A DNA stretch of 64,000 bases, from positions 148,626-212,625 of the forward strand of contig NZ_FUWZ01000008.1 in assembly GCF_900167135.1 (NCBI RefSeq), given 5' to 3'. The stretch's first letter is position 1; each line of letters opens with the position of its first letter. The notes under the pieces were generated by a model. The model had not been told where the DNA came from and ran no database searches. It saw nothing but the letters and a program-made list of their open reading frames with translations. The DNA comes from Chitinophaga eiseniae. GTDB lineage: Bacteria > Bacteroidota > Bacteroidia > Chitinophagales > Chitinophagaceae. Below are positions 25,922-35,619 of the stretch, piece after piece. Both the position numbers and the translations under genes were made by a program.

Positions 25922-26974
25922 ATGGAACAAGCACTGATTAAACTAAGCCAGTACACCGGCGCGCCGGCTGTCACCATCCTGCTGTCTACCCACCGCACCT
26001 TCCCGGACAACAAACAGGACAGCATCCACCTGAAAAACCTTATCACCCAGGTGGAGAAAGAACTATACGAACAGTACGATAAACGGACCGTGTGGCCCGT
26101 AATCGATAAAATAAAGGAAGCTGAAAACGACATCAATCACGCCTACAACCTTGATACGCTGGCGCTCTTTGCCTGCAGTGACTTTGTTCAGGTAAAACGC
26201 CTGCCCATCACCACTACCGACCGGTACGTGATCGGCGACCGTTTCGAAATCCGCCCCCTGCTGAAAGCCGTCCAGCAAAGCGAGCACTATTACATTCTCT
26301 CCGTTTCACGCCAGAAAATAAGGCTGCTGGAAGCATTCAACGATAAAATAGAACACGAGGTACAAAACGCCGACTTTCCATACACCAATAGCTACTATAC
26401 AACCGATCCCATGCGTCAGCAACAAGACCTGATCGTGGACAACCTCCTGAGAGAATTCTTTAATACAGCGGACAAACGATTTAAAAAGTACTACGCGGAG
26501 AACCCCCTGCCAGTGATTTTGCTGGGGGAAGAGAAAAATCTCACCTATTACCAGGAGGTAATGGACATCAAGGGACTGGTAGTGGCTACCCATCATGGCA
26601 GCTTTGACGACACTTCCGATGCGGAAATTGCCACAGTAACCTTCCCGCTGATCCTGAAATACATCGCCGGTAAACAGGAAACCGCCATGCAGGCTATCAA
26701 CACTGCACAGTCTGCTCAACGGCTACTGGTAGACCTGAATGATATTTATACCGCCGCGGAAAACGGGCAGGCGGACACACTTTACATCGAACAAACCTTC
26801 CTTCCCACCGGCCATATCGATAACGGCACCATCAGCGTGGGCGACGGCAACGGCTCCTCGGACATTACATTGCCCGTCATCGACGCGGTGATCAACAAAG
26901 GAGGAAACGTGGTATTTCTCGATGAAAACGCCCTGAACGAGTATCAGGGTATTGCATTGGTTACAAGATTTTAA
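25922..26974 (+). CDS. baeRF-family protein (bacterial eRF1 homologue, family 3-like)
   Basis: 350 residues from the ATG at 25922. The N-terminus GAPAVTILLSTHRTFPDNKQDSI is characteristic of baeRF family 3 (quoted core: STHRTFPDNKQDSIHLKNL), followed by the central YILSVSRQKIRLLEAF region and an eL30-like C-terminal domain ending NALNEYQGIALVTRF. These proteins are distant homologues of archaeal/eukaryotic release factor 1; the ribosome-hibernation factor Balon belongs to the same superfamily. A role on stalled or resting ribosomes is therefore plausible but not shown here. No GGQ peptide-release motif is visible. Confidence 0.75.
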   Translation: MEQALIKLSQYTGAPAVTILLSTHRTFPDNKQDSIHLKNLITQVEKELYEQYDKRTVWPVIDKIKEAENDINHAYNLDTLALFACSDFVQVKRLPITTTDRYVIGDRFEIRPLLKAVQQSEHYYILSVSRQKIRLLEAFNDKIEHEVQNADFPYTNSYYTTDPMRQQQDLIVDNLLREFFNTADKRFKKYYAENPLPVILLGEEKNLTYYQEVMDIKGLVVATHHGSFDDTSDAEIATVTFPLILKYIAGKQETAMQAINTAQSAQRLLVDLNDIYTAAENGQADTLYIEQTFLPTGHIDNGTISVGDGNGSSDITLPVIDAVINKGGNVVFLDENALNEYQGIALVTRF

Positions 26975-27001
26975 TCATACGACAACGACAACAACAGGGA
27001 A

Positions 27002-27037
27002 AGCCGCACTGGTGTTTACCAGCGCGGCTCATTTTTT
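27002..27037 (+). terminator. Intrinsic terminator between the baeRF and GH76 genes
   Basis: Twelve-bp stem AGCCGCACTGGT/ACCAGCGCGGCT with one mismatch, GTTT loop, then ATTTTTT. Lies between convergent genes. Confidence 0.75.
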
Positions 27038-27049
27038 CTGGTCATTTAA

Positions 27050-28123
27050 CTATTTAAGCGCCGCCAGCCGGGCATAGATCTCCATCATACCAGCCTGCCC
27101 CAGCAATTCCTTCTCCGGACGCTTCCCTAGCATATCAGCGCCGGCATCCCGGTCATCTTCCCATACCTTATCTGCGTAGCGCTGCATAGCGTCTACATAC
27201 CGCCGGTCCTTGTCCTCCCGGTACAACGCCAGGTACCCGCGCAACAGCACAGCATTAAACCAGTACGACGAATGAAAACGGCCGTCCTTATAAAAACGTT
27301 GCAGCGTACCGGCCGCGATCTGCTGCGCCTCCTTCAGGTACTGTGGCTGCCGCGTAATACGGTACAGCTTCACATTGGCTTCCAGCATGGTACCGCTGTT
27401 ATAGGTATACGTCGCGGAATCGATCCGGTTGTTTTCCTGCGGCTTGATCGCATCCCAGAACACGCCATGGGCATTCCGCAGATGTTTGTTGGTCCAGTGG
27501 TACAGCAACAAAGCCGTATCGAGGTAACTTTTCCGGTGCGTGGCTTCATACAGCTGCAGCGCCAGCAGGATACCCGGACCATTGGAACAGGTGTTCTTAG
27601 TGGTCTTATCTCCTTCTTTCCAGTACAGCCCTCCCCCGCTCACGGTATCGTAACCGGTCATCATAAAACGATAGATCTCCGCTCCTTTCTCCAGGAACAG
27701 CTGCTGCTTAGTGCGAGTGAAGGCATCAAGATAAGCAATCCCAATCCACTGGTTATCGTCATAATAACGGTCTTCCCGTCTTTCCTTTACTACGTAAGAC
27801 GCGTATCCCGGCGCAGGCGGTATCGGGTCGTAATATTGGTCAATAGCCCGCACCACCGGCTTCAGATAACCTTTCCCGGGATGCAGCCGCTCCATCTCAT
27901 TGGCGGCCTGCACCAGCGCACAGAGTCCCCACAAGTCGGCATGCGGATTATGGTTTTTGGCGGGGTCGCTGGTCTGGATGTAAAGGCCGGTGCGCGGTTC
28001 ATACAAATGTTTGTCAACCGCCGCCTGTAACAGGCCGGCGCGCTGCTCGTTGCGCTGGGCAAACGAGGTGGACGCAAACAGTATATACGCCACCGTTAGC
28101 CATACTGAACGGTACATAAGCAT
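27050..28123 (-). CDS. GH76 family glycoside hydrolase (alpha-1,6-mannanase-like)
   Basis: 357 residues with a signal peptide ending near SFAQ. GH76 enzymes are endo-acting alpha-1,6-mannanases with an alpha/alpha-barrel; the catalytic Asp-Asp pair is seen in YYDDNQWIGIAYLDA (near residue 120). NPHADLWGLCALV near the N-terminus and KNTCSNGPGILLAL are further family segments. The start codon overlaps the stop of the upstream GH76 gene by one base (TAATG), implying translational coupling. Last gene of the mannan-type locus. Confidence 0.88.
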   Translation of the reverse strand: MLMYRSVWLTVAYILFASTSFAQRNEQRAGLLQAAVDKHLYEPRTGLYIQTSDPAKNHNPHADLWGLCALVQAANEMERLHPGKGYLKPVVRAIDQYYDPIPPAPGYASYVVKERREDRYYDDNQWIGIAYLDAFTRTKQQLFLEKGAEIYRFMMTGYDTVSGGGLYWKEGDKTTKNTCSNGPGILLALQLYEATHRKSYLDTALLLYHWTNKHLRNAHGVFWDAIKPQENNRIDSATYTYNSGTMLEANVKLYRITRQPQYLKEAQQIAAGTLQRFYKDGRFHSSYWFNAVLLRGYLALYREDKDRRYVDAMQRYADKVWEDDRDAGADMLGKRPEKELLGQAGMMEIYARLAALK

Positions 28124-29268
28124 TATTTTATAAGTCCCATCGCTTTCAGCCTGGCGGCAGCCTCCATCAGCATGGCCCCGCTCAGCTGTGTGGTCAGGTC
28201 ACTGGCAGCATTCGTGGTCTGCCAGTTGCTGTTAAACAATAGCTGCGGCCGGAAGGTGCCCTTCAGCCACAACGTTTCTGCATTCTGTTGCAGGAAACCG
28301 GCAAACCGCGCGGCATCACTGCTGTTGATGCTGCCATCGGTGATCAGCAGCATCAGGTAACGTACCAGCACTCCTTTAAACAACCCGCCGTCACCACCTC
28401 CCTCGTCTTTGAGGATGTTGTTTTGCGTGAAAGAACCCAGCGCATTGCCGGCAGTACGCAACGCATCATTGAGATAGGACTGCTCTCCGGTGAGCTTATA
28501 CAATTCCACCCCTGCGCCGATGAACACCCCCTGGTTGTAGGTAAACAACCAGGTCTTGTTGACCGTACCACTACCGTCCTGGTTGATACCGTCCCACACC
28601 ATGCCCGACGCCGGATCTACCAGCGTGGCCTTCTGCCACTGGTAGATTTTCCGCGCCCAGGCGAGATCATCAGGATTACGGGTCACGCCGTACATCCTGC
28701 AGGCGATGATACAGGCCGGCGCATTTGCCGGCGTATTCTTGTAGTTCCTGCTTTTGTCTTTGTTCCAGTGGAAACCGCCACCCCATACATCATCCCAGCC
28801 GCCCTTGATATCGTTCCAGATAAGCTGGGCCGCCTCTTTATAACGAGTATCGCCCGTGGCTTCAAAAGCACGCAGACAGGCCAGCGTCATCCACTCCATA
28901 TCATCGTAAAAAAAATTGATGTAGCTGTTGCCGTTCTTCGTTTTCACCCCCTCCAGCAACGCGCCCATCCTGGTTTTCAGCGCGGCGTCGTTGGTGCGCA
29001 CGTAACCGTCTGTCAGCACATCCAGCGCGTGCGCGCTGGGCCAATAGTGAAACGTGGCATTCCCGGCACTGTTCTGATTAAAATATCCCGCCTGGTTCCA
29101 GAAGTTGCTGACCAGCGAGACCTGCGACGAATCAGCTATCTTACTCCAGTCAAAAACATACCGCGCTTTGCCGGGATTAGGCCCCGGCCCGTCATCTACC
29201 GGCTCTTTCAGGCAGGCGGCGCTGCTCAACAGCGTCACTAAAACTAAACAATATCGTATACACTTCAT
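28123..29268 (-). CDS. GH76 family glycoside hydrolase, lipoprotein
   Basis: 381 residues with a lipobox (SSAAC, Cys ~19), so probably tethered to the outer membrane. The catalytic pair is in NFFYDDMEWMTLACLRAFEAT (core FYDDMEW, near residue 122), followed by WDDVWGGGFHWNKDKS and TYNQGVFIGAGVELYKLTG, all typical of GH76. It differs clearly from the neighbouring GH76 enzyme, so one may be a surface endo-enzyme and the other periplasmic. It begins 7 bp after the SusE-like gene. Confidence 0.9.
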   Translation of the reverse strand: MKCIRYCLVLVTLLSSAACLKEPVDDGPGPNPGKARYVFDWSKIADSSQVSLVSNFWNQAGYFNQNSAGNATFHYWPSAHALDVLTDGYVRTNDAALKTRMGALLEGVKTKNGNSYINFFYDDMEWMTLACLRAFEATGDTRYKEAAQLIWNDIKGGWDDVWGGGFHWNKDKSRNYKNTPANAPACIIACRMYGVTRNPDDLAWARKIYQWQKATLVDPASGMVWDGINQDGSGTVNKTWLFTYNQGVFIGAGVELYKLTGEQSYLNDALRTAGNALGSFTQNNILKDEGGGDGGLFKGVLVRYLMLLITDGSINSSDAARFAGFLQQNAETLWLKGTFRPQLLFNSNWQTTNAASDLTTQLSGAMLMEAAARLKAMGLIK

Positions 29269-29275
29269 AGTTATC

Positions 29276-30409
29276 TTATTTAACGATCACTTCGTGGGTG
29301 TAATTTTTATCCGGTGCGAAATACACTTTCACATCACAGTTCTTGTTATCTGCTTCTGTAGCGAACTTGTAACAGTAATTCCACTGGTCGTTGTTAGCGA
29401 TGGGCTTCAATTCCCAATAAGACAATGGCGAAGAACCAGTGGGCCGGTTGTTGTCGGCATTGCTGCTGCCCATCCATTCGTCTGCTGCGGTGCCATCACT
29501 ACCGGTCACGGCCATACGGAATTTATAGCGCTCATCACGGCCCCAGGACTCCTGCTTGAACACGATTTGCTGGCCCAGCGCCGCCCAGGTACTATTGCCC
29601 TGATAGCTCAGCTCAAACAGAAACTTGTTCAGCGGCGCAAACCACAGCCCGATGCTGTTGATCTGGGTCACGGTAATCGCCGCGTTGTTGAAATCCAGGC
29701 GCAGACGGTATACCCTGGTCCCGGCCGTCTGCTCCGTTTCGCCGCCCTCTTTCAGCGCACTGCCGCTCCAGGAGTAGGTGGCAGGCGTACCACTGTTACG
29801 TGCGGCAAAATGATACTTCCCGTTTTTCAGGGACGTATAGATCTCAAACACACCAGGAGCAGTCGCTTTCATCTTCATCGCCTTGCTCAGGTCCGCACCG
29901 GCTTCTGTTGCTTCCCCGGTAAGGAACATATCCGCCGGCACTTCTGCAAAGCCCGCCGGCCGCTCCACTTCCAGCAGCTTCGTCTCCGCCGCTTGCCGGA
30001 TGTTATACCCCTTGGCAGCCAGCACGGTCCACTTCAGTTTACCTACGCCCAACGAGGGAATGCCTGCCTTACCGGCAATGCTGTTCAGGTCTTTGTGGGA
30101 CAACGTGAGCCTGTTTTGCACGCCGCCGCCGTCAGAAGTATACCGCGCTACAGGAGCAGAGAAATCACCGTTGGGTGTATCAAAGGCCACCTCATATTGT
30201 ACAAGGGAACCGTCTTCGGCGCGGGCCTGGTCCCATTCAAACGTAACACTGGCGCTGGTAGTAGGCTGCAGCTTCACATACTTGTTATCTGCCGGCGCGG
30301 TCAGCCGCGGCACCGGCTGCATATTGGTATTGAGCCGGTAGTCGTCTTTTTTACAGGCGGTCAGCAGCAGACCGAGGATACAAGAGAGATAGATAATATA
30401 TGACTTCAT
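29276..30409 (-). CDS. SusE-like outer membrane glycan-binding lipoprotein
   Basis: 377 residues, lipobox LLTAC (Cys ~19) followed by KKDD. Residues about 35-130 form a SusE-type Ig-like domain (KYVKLQPTTSASVTFEWDQA), with two further beta-sandwich modules after it; FNNAAITVTQINSIGLWFAPLN is typical of SusE/SusF starch-binding-like repeats. It lies between SusD and the GH76 genes, where surface glycan-binding proteins are usually encoded. Probable role: holding mannan at the cell surface. Confidence 0.85.
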   Translation of the reverse strand: MKSYIIYLSCILGLLLTACKKDDYRLNTNMQPVPRLTAPADNKYVKLQPTTSASVTFEWDQARAEDGSLVQYEVAFDTPNGDFSAPVARYTSDGGGVQNRLTLSHKDLNSIAGKAGIPSLGVGKLKWTVLAAKGYNIRQAAETKLLEVERPAGFAEVPADMFLTGEATEAGADLSKAMKMKATAPGVFEIYTSLKNGKYHFAARNSGTPATYSWSGSALKEGGETEQTAGTRVYRLRLDFNNAAITVTQINSIGLWFAPLNKFLFELSYQGNSTWAALGQQIVFKQESWGRDERYKFRMAVTGSDGTAADEWMGSSNADNNRPTGSSPLSYWELKPIANNDQWNYCYKFATEADNKNCDVKVYFAPDKNYTHEVIVK

Positions 30410-30436
30410 GTGATGACTTTTTTTGGTGAGATGGAT

Positions 30437-32044
30437 TTACCAGTCCTGGTTTTGTGAGAGATTTTTGTTCTGATCCCGCTCAAAGGTGGGCACCGGCCAC
30501 TGGTAGTGTTTGGGATTGACAAACACCCGGTTTTCCACGATAATATACCCCTGCGGATCTTTGTTGAAAGACCCGCTGGTAACTTTAATACCTCTCACCG
30601 GCCGGCTCAGCACCTGATCGGCGATCTTCCAGCGACGAATATCGAAAATACGTTGCCCTTCGAACGCCAGTTCTGCACGGCGCTCGCGGCGGATAATGGT
30701 CCGCTGCTCCGACTGCGACCAGCCACCGTCGAAAGTGAGCGCCGCCCCGTCAGTGAAACCGGCGCGGGCGCGCAAGGCGCGGACGGTCTGGTCCCACACC
30801 CCTGCCGTTAGCTGCCCCAGCTCCATCTTCGCTTCCGCATACATCAGCAACACATCGGCGTAACGGATCAGGATGAGGTTGAGGCCCGACTGGTACACGG
30901 TAGCGGTACGGTCATAGTACTTATAGAAATAGTACCCTGTGGGAGAAGCCCCCTGATCGTCCACTGTATTGGTGGCAGGCACCGAACCGGGCTGTGTAAG
31001 AATGGTCTGTTCCACACCGCTGAAATCCACGATCTTAGAGCCATGATGCAGGATAGTAGCCTCAAAGCGGGGATCACGGCCCGTATAGGGATTGTTCTCA
31101 TTGTAACCGGAACCTGCCTCGCGGATACCTTTCCCGTTGAGCATCACATAATCGTCTACCAGGTCCTGCGTAGGCACCAGCACACTTCTCAGCGCGGCCA
31201 CCGTCTGCGGCAGGAACTGCCGTTGTTTGTCGTACGTACGCCCCCCGCCGTATTGCAGGTCCAGTATCACTTCGGGATTGTATTCATTGGCAACGGTGAA
31301 CTGGCTGCTGTAGCCGGCGAACAGCTGATAAGCGCCGTTGTCTGTTTTGCCGATGAGCTTTTCACAGTCGGTCACCACGGCGGCCCATTCGCTGCGGAAC
31401 AAATGTACCCGGGCACTCAGCGCAATGGCCGCACCACGGGACACCCTGCCCCTGTCTTTCTCCGCTATCTGCGTATTCAGCGGCAGATCGGGCTGTATCG
31501 CTGTCAGCTCCTGCAACACAAACTGCTGGATGGTGTTTTTATCCGTACGGGAGATAGTCCTCGACTCATCGATAGACAGTACTTTGGTGGTGAAAGGCAC
31601 ATCGCCGTACCAGGCGGTGAGCTGGAAATAAGCGTAAGCACGGATAAAGCGGGCCTCGGCCACGATCCGTTTTTTCAGCGCGGCGTCCATGGCCGGCACC
31701 CGGTCTATGTTTTCCACCACAATATTGCAACGGCGCACAGTAGTAAAATAGTAGCCCCACGTATCACGGTCACGGGCATTAGAAGCGTCGTAGCTGCCAT
31801 TGGCGATCCTCGTCACCGCCAGCATACCGTCGCCGCTCACATAGGCGTTGTCGCTCAGCGCTTCATCCCCGAAAAAATAATCGTCTTTGGCCAGGTGCTC
31901 ATAACAGGCGGTGAGCGCATCCAGCGCGTCCTGTGCATTACGCCAGTAGGCAGTCTCTGTAAACTCGCTGGTAATAGGCTGGTCCAGCTTGCGACAGCTG
32001 ACAACCACACCGGCGAGTAATATCATGATGGTTAATTTTTTCAT
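30437..32044 (-). CDS. SusD/RagB-family nutrient-uptake lipoprotein
   Basis: 535 residues from the ATG at 32044 (an ATG four codons earlier is possible). Lipobox VVSC then RKLDQP. The N-terminal tetratricopeptide-like region has ALTACYEHLA and ARFIRAYAYFQL; the C-terminal ENRRAELAFEGQRIFDIRRW-like segment (RRERRAELAFEGQRIFDIRR) is diagnostic. It caps the SusC transporter at the outer membrane and binds oligosaccharides. The gene is 19 bp after susC. Confidence 0.95.
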   Translation of the reverse strand: MKKLTIMILLAGVVVSCRKLDQPITSEFTETAYWRNAQDALDALTACYEHLAKDDYFFGDEALSDNAYVSGDGMLAVTRIANGSYDASNARDRDTWGYYFTTVRRCNIVVENIDRVPAMDAALKKRIVAEARFIRAYAYFQLTAWYGDVPFTTKVLSIDESRTISRTDKNTIQQFVLQELTAIQPDLPLNTQIAEKDRGRVSRGAAIALSARVHLFRSEWAAVVTDCEKLIGKTDNGAYQLFAGYSSQFTVANEYNPEVILDLQYGGGRTYDKQRQFLPQTVAALRSVLVPTQDLVDDYVMLNGKGIREAGSGYNENNPYTGRDPRFEATILHHGSKIVDFSGVEQTILTQPGSVPATNTVDDQGASPTGYYFYKYYDRTATVYQSGLNLILIRYADVLLMYAEAKMELGQLTAGVWDQTVRALRARAGFTDGAALTFDGGWSQSEQRTIIRRERRAELAFEGQRIFDIRRWKIADQVLSRPVRGIKVTSGSFNKDPQGYIIVENRVFVNPKHYQWPVPTFERDQNKNLSQNQDW

Positions 32045-32063
32045 ACAATAACACATTTAAGCA

Positions 32064-35000
32064 TCAAAACTTAACATCCAGTCCCACCGCAAAAGTCCGC
32101 GCGTTGGGATAGTTACGGCCTGCCACCGGGTTGTAGTTAGACATGGACATATGGTCGTCAAACTGCGTAAACTCGGGATCTACGCCCAGTTCGCGGAAAC
32201 GTACCGGCATAATCGTGATCAGGTTCTGCGCACTTACGTACAGGCGTACCTGTTGTACTTTTGCCCGGTTGGTCCAGGCAGTGGGGAGATTATAACCCAG
32301 CTGTACGTTCTTCAGTCGCAGGTATTTGGTGTCAAACAACCAATAGTCGGAATAGGCGAAGTTATTGGCGTTGGCGGCCCCGATGGTCAGCCTCGGGTAA
32401 CTGGCGCCGGGATTAAGCGGCGTCCAGCGGTCCAGGTGCTGCAGCATAGCGTGGTCTTCGTTGTTATGGAACGCTTCCACAATATCGCCGCGCAGGAACT
32501 GCGACCGTTTACCGACGCCCTGCCAGAACATGGAGAAATCGAAGTTCTTCCAGCTCACATTGTAATTGAAGCCGAAGGTGTAGCGCGGGAAAGGATTCCC
32601 GAACACGTAGCGGTCGTTTTCGTCGATCACGCCGTCACCATTGCGGTCAATGTATTTCACGTCGCCGGGCATCACCTGCTGATTATAAGCGAAGGGGACT
32701 TTCGGCGCGTTTTTGATGTCATCGAGGTTCTGATACAAACCATCGGACCTGTAGCCGTAATAGGAAGCGATGGGGAACCCTTCTTTAATAATGAACTGCA
32801 CATCAGAACCACGGATGGATTCCTGCCCGAACCGGATCACCTTGTTCAGGTTGTCGGCAATATTAAAACCAAAGGCATGGCGGAATGCGCCGGTATTCAG
32901 GCGATAGGTGAGTGCCAGTTCCCATCCTTTGTTGTCCACTTTACCCACGTTTTCCAGCGGGGCGTCGATACCGGCGGTACCGGGCACGGTCTGGAACAGG
33001 TAGATGCCGGTGGTCATCTTATCAAAATAATCGAAAGAAGCGGTCAGCTTCCCGTTGAAAAAATCGGCGTCGATACCGTAGTTGCTCATCGTGGAAATTT
33101 CCCATTGCAACAGATCGTTGTAGGTAGAAAAAGTAGCGCCGGTGGCCGGTGTATTATTAAAGGAATAGTTGCCTCTTCTGAAATCGCCGTCTCCGTCGGT
33201 GAGGCGCACCCTGGCGAGATAGTTGAACCCGCCGATGTTGGAGTTGCCCACACGCCCCCACGAATAACGCAGCTTCACATTACCGATATGTTCCTTCACG
33301 TATTCCATAAAGGCTTCGTCAGTAACGCGCCATCCCAGCGAAAAGGCGGGAAAGAACTGCCAGCGGTGACCAGGCGCCAGCTTGGAAGAACCGTCATAAC
33401 GCCAGGTGAACTCCGCCAGGTAACGGTCTTTGAAAGCGTAGTTCAGCCTGCCGAAAAGGGAGTTCAATGCATACAGGTTGGGATTGGAGAAATCGTTGTA
33501 GTCGTTGATGTTACCATAGTTGAAAGTACCGTCAGGATTGGGTTTGTAGCCCCCGCCGATAGACCAGTCGCCGTCCAGGTTGGTGGTGCCGAAGCGGTCC
33601 ATACGGAAACCGTAATGTTCATCCACCGCGTCGCTGCGCAGGCCTACCTGTCCTTTGACATAGTGCTGCCCGAAAGTATTTTCATATTCCGTAGTAGCAT
33701 ACACGTTAGTATAGAGGTCTTTGTATTCCGATTTGTGCAGTTCATTGAACTGCGGCGCGGTAGCGGTAGTATAATACGGCGCATAGCTGTACTTATTGAT
33801 GCGGCGTGTTTCGGCGTTGATATTATAATTACCCGACGCGTTGAGGTTTATTTTCAGGTGCGGTACGGGTGTGATCACTACATCCAGTCCGCCCATCAGG
33901 TTGTCAATGATATTCTGTTTGTAACCGCCTTCTCCGAGCTGGGCAAACACGCTGTTGCTGGTAAGCGCAGGCACCACCCAGTTGCCCAGCGAGTCTTTCA
34001 CGGGGTAAATACGGGGCACACGCATGGCGTCGCGCATGAGCAGGCCCATATCAAAAGCCTGCGTGCGGATATTGGAGCGGGTGTAGGCCACGTTACCGGA
34101 CACTTTCACGTATTTACCGATATCGACAGATACGTTAAGGCGTGCGTTATATCGTTTGTAGTAAAAGTCCTGGCCGGAAGGGAGCCAGCGGTTCTGCAGC
34201 ATATTGCCCTGATCGAGGTAACCCAGTGACAGCAGGTAGCTGCTGGTTTTACCGCCGCCGGTAACGCTGAGGCTATGATTTTGCTGCGGTGTATAACGGC
34301 GGACCATCTCCCGCAGCATGGCAGGCTGCGAACCACGGTCATGCCAGAACGCTATTTCCGAGGGGGCGAACTGCGGTGTTTTACCCGAGTTCACCAGCGC
34401 TTCATTTTTAAGCGTCATGTATTCCCATGCCTCCACCTGCCGGGGCAGCGTGGTGGGCGTTTGCCAGCCATACAGGCCGTTGTATTGTACCGTGGGGCGT
34501 TCGTCTTTTTTTCCTCTTTTGGTGGTGATGTAGATGACGCCGTTGGCCGCCTGGGAGCCGTAGATAGCCGCTGATGCAGCGTCTTTGAGCACGGAGATAT
34601 TCTCCACATCGTAAGGGTTGAGGTTTTGCAAGGCGGTAGTGCCGCCCTGCACGCCGTCTACGATCACCAGGGGCGCGTTGCCGGTAAGACTGCCCACCCC
34701 GCGGATATTAAGATTGATGGCCGCTCCCGGTTCTGCTACGTTTTGCTGGATGATCAGGTTGGGCGCCAGTCCCTGTAAAGCCTGGAACATATTGGTAGTG
34801 GGGCGACTGGTGATGTCCTTGTTGGAAATAGTGCTGATGGCGGCCGTCACCTGCGTCTTTTTCTGCTGGCCATAGGCGGTGACAACGATCTCACTGAGGT
34901 CTTTGGCGTCGGCGGTGAGCATAGCCACGATGCTGGTGCGGCCGTTGATATTGATTTCGGACGGCACATATCCCACCGATGAAAATACCAGGGTACCGTT

Positions 35001-35579
35001 GGCCTGAGCCGGTGGCACCTTCAGCGTCCAGTTGCCGCGTGTATCCGTTACCGTGCCGATGCTCTGGCCCTGCAGCCGTACGTTGACATTGGCGATGCCT
35101 TCGCCTTTGTTGTTGACCACCCGCCCGGCGATGACCAGCTCCTGTTGTTGCCGGCTAAGGTCCACTGCGGTGGCATCTTTCAGAATGATTTTGTTGTTGA
35201 TGAATTCATACCGGATGTTCAACGGCAGCAACAGCATCTGCAACACGTCGTCCAGTTTGTTGTTTTTTACGTTGAGCGTGATTTTGCGGGAAGCTTTGAT
35301 GTCTTCGTTGGCATATACGAAGACAAGGGCCGTTTGTTGTTCTATTTTCTCCAGTACGGCAGCCAGCGGCAGGTCTTCCACCTGGAGGCTGACGGCATAG
35401 TCAGGAACACGGGCGGACGCCTGTCCCTCTGCTCCTGTCAGCTGGCGGCGGGTGGCGGAGGCATAGGCGACCTGGGCATCCAGGTCCAATACGCTCAGCA
35501 GCACAACGCACAGCACCAGTGAAAAGAAGGGAGGCCGGACCGTGCGCGCGTAAAGCGCTTTGATCAGTTCTTTTCTCAT
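32064..35579 (-). CDS. SusC/RagA-family TonB-dependent outer membrane transporter
   Basis: 1171 residues. Signal/leader at the N-terminus, then an STN secretin/TonB short domain (about 65-120; LAAVLEKIEQQTALVFVYA), a carboxypeptidase-regulatory-like domain (about 148-222), a plug with VVTAYGQQKK and the LVIVDGVQGG motif, and a 22-strand barrel. The STN domain indicates signalling to the FecR anti-sigma factor encoded upstream (41-bp gap). Imports oligosaccharides released from mannan together with the SusD partner. Confidence 0.95.
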   Translation of the reverse strand: MRKELIKALYARTVRPPFFSLVLCVVLLSVLDLDAQVAYASATRRQLTGAEGQASARVPDYAVSLQVEDLPLAAVLEKIEQQTALVFVYANEDIKASRKITLNVKNNKLDDVLQMLLLPLNIRYEFINNKIILKDATAVDLSRQQQELVIAGRVVNNKGEGIANVNVRLQGQSIGTVTDTRGNWTLKVPPAQANGTLVFSSVGYVPSEININGRTSIVAMLTADAKDLSEIVVTAYGQQKKTQVTAAISTISNKDITSRPTTNMFQALQGLAPNLIIQQNVAEPGAAINLNIRGVGSLTGNAPLVIVDGVQGGTTALQNLNPYDVENISVLKDAASAAIYGSQAANGVIYITTKRGKKDERPTVQYNGLYGWQTPTTLPRQVEAWEYMTLKNEALVNSGKTPQFAPSEIAFWHDRGSQPAMLREMVRRYTPQQNHSLSVTGGGKTSSYLLSLGYLDQGNMLQNRWLPSGQDFYYKRYNARLNVSVDIGKYVKVSGNVAYTRSNIRTQAFDMGLLMRDAMRVPRIYPVKDSLGNWVVPALTSNSVFAQLGEGGYKQNIIDNLMGGLDVVITPVPHLKINLNASGNYNINAETRRINKYSYAPYYTTATAPQFNELHKSEYKDLYTNVYATTEYENTFGQHYVKGQVGLRSDAVDEHYGFRMDRFGTTNLDGDWSIGGGYKPNPDGTFNYGNINDYNDFSNPNLYALNSLFGRLNYAFKDRYLAEFTWRYDGSSKLAPGHRWQFFPAFSLGWRVTDEAFMEYVKEHIGNVKLRYSWGRVGNSNIGGFNYLARVRLTDGDGDFRRGNYSFNNTPATGATFSTYNDLLQWEISTMSNYGIDADFFNGKLTASFDYFDKMTTGIYLFQTVPGTAGIDAPLENVGKVDNKGWELALTYRLNTGAFRHAFGFNIADNLNKVIRFGQESIRGSDVQFIIKEGFPIASYYGYRSDGLYQNLDDIKNAPKVPFAYNQQVMPGDVKYIDRNGDGVIDENDRYVFGNPFPRYTFGFNYNVSWKNFDFSMFWQGVGKRSQFLRGDIVEAFHNNEDHAMLQHLDRWTPLNPGASYPRLTIGAANANNFAYSDYWLFDTKYLRLKNVQLGYNLPTAWTNRAKVQQVRLYVSAQNLITIMPVRFRELGVDPEFTQFDDHMSMSNYNPVAGRNYPNARTFAVGLDVKF

Positions 35580-35619
35580 AACGTAGTGGTCAATTAGTAA
35601 ATCGGTGAATGAATGGCAT

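Noticed and set aside
28288..30403. Two long plus-strand open frames (317 and 432 codons)
   Set aside because: They mirror the GH76 and SusE-like genes and have no recognisable domain.
32151..34229. 692-codon plus-strand open frame
   Set aside because: It lies entirely antisense to the SusC transporter and its translation has no signal peptide, domain or family feature; high-GC wobble on the coding strand explains the open frame.
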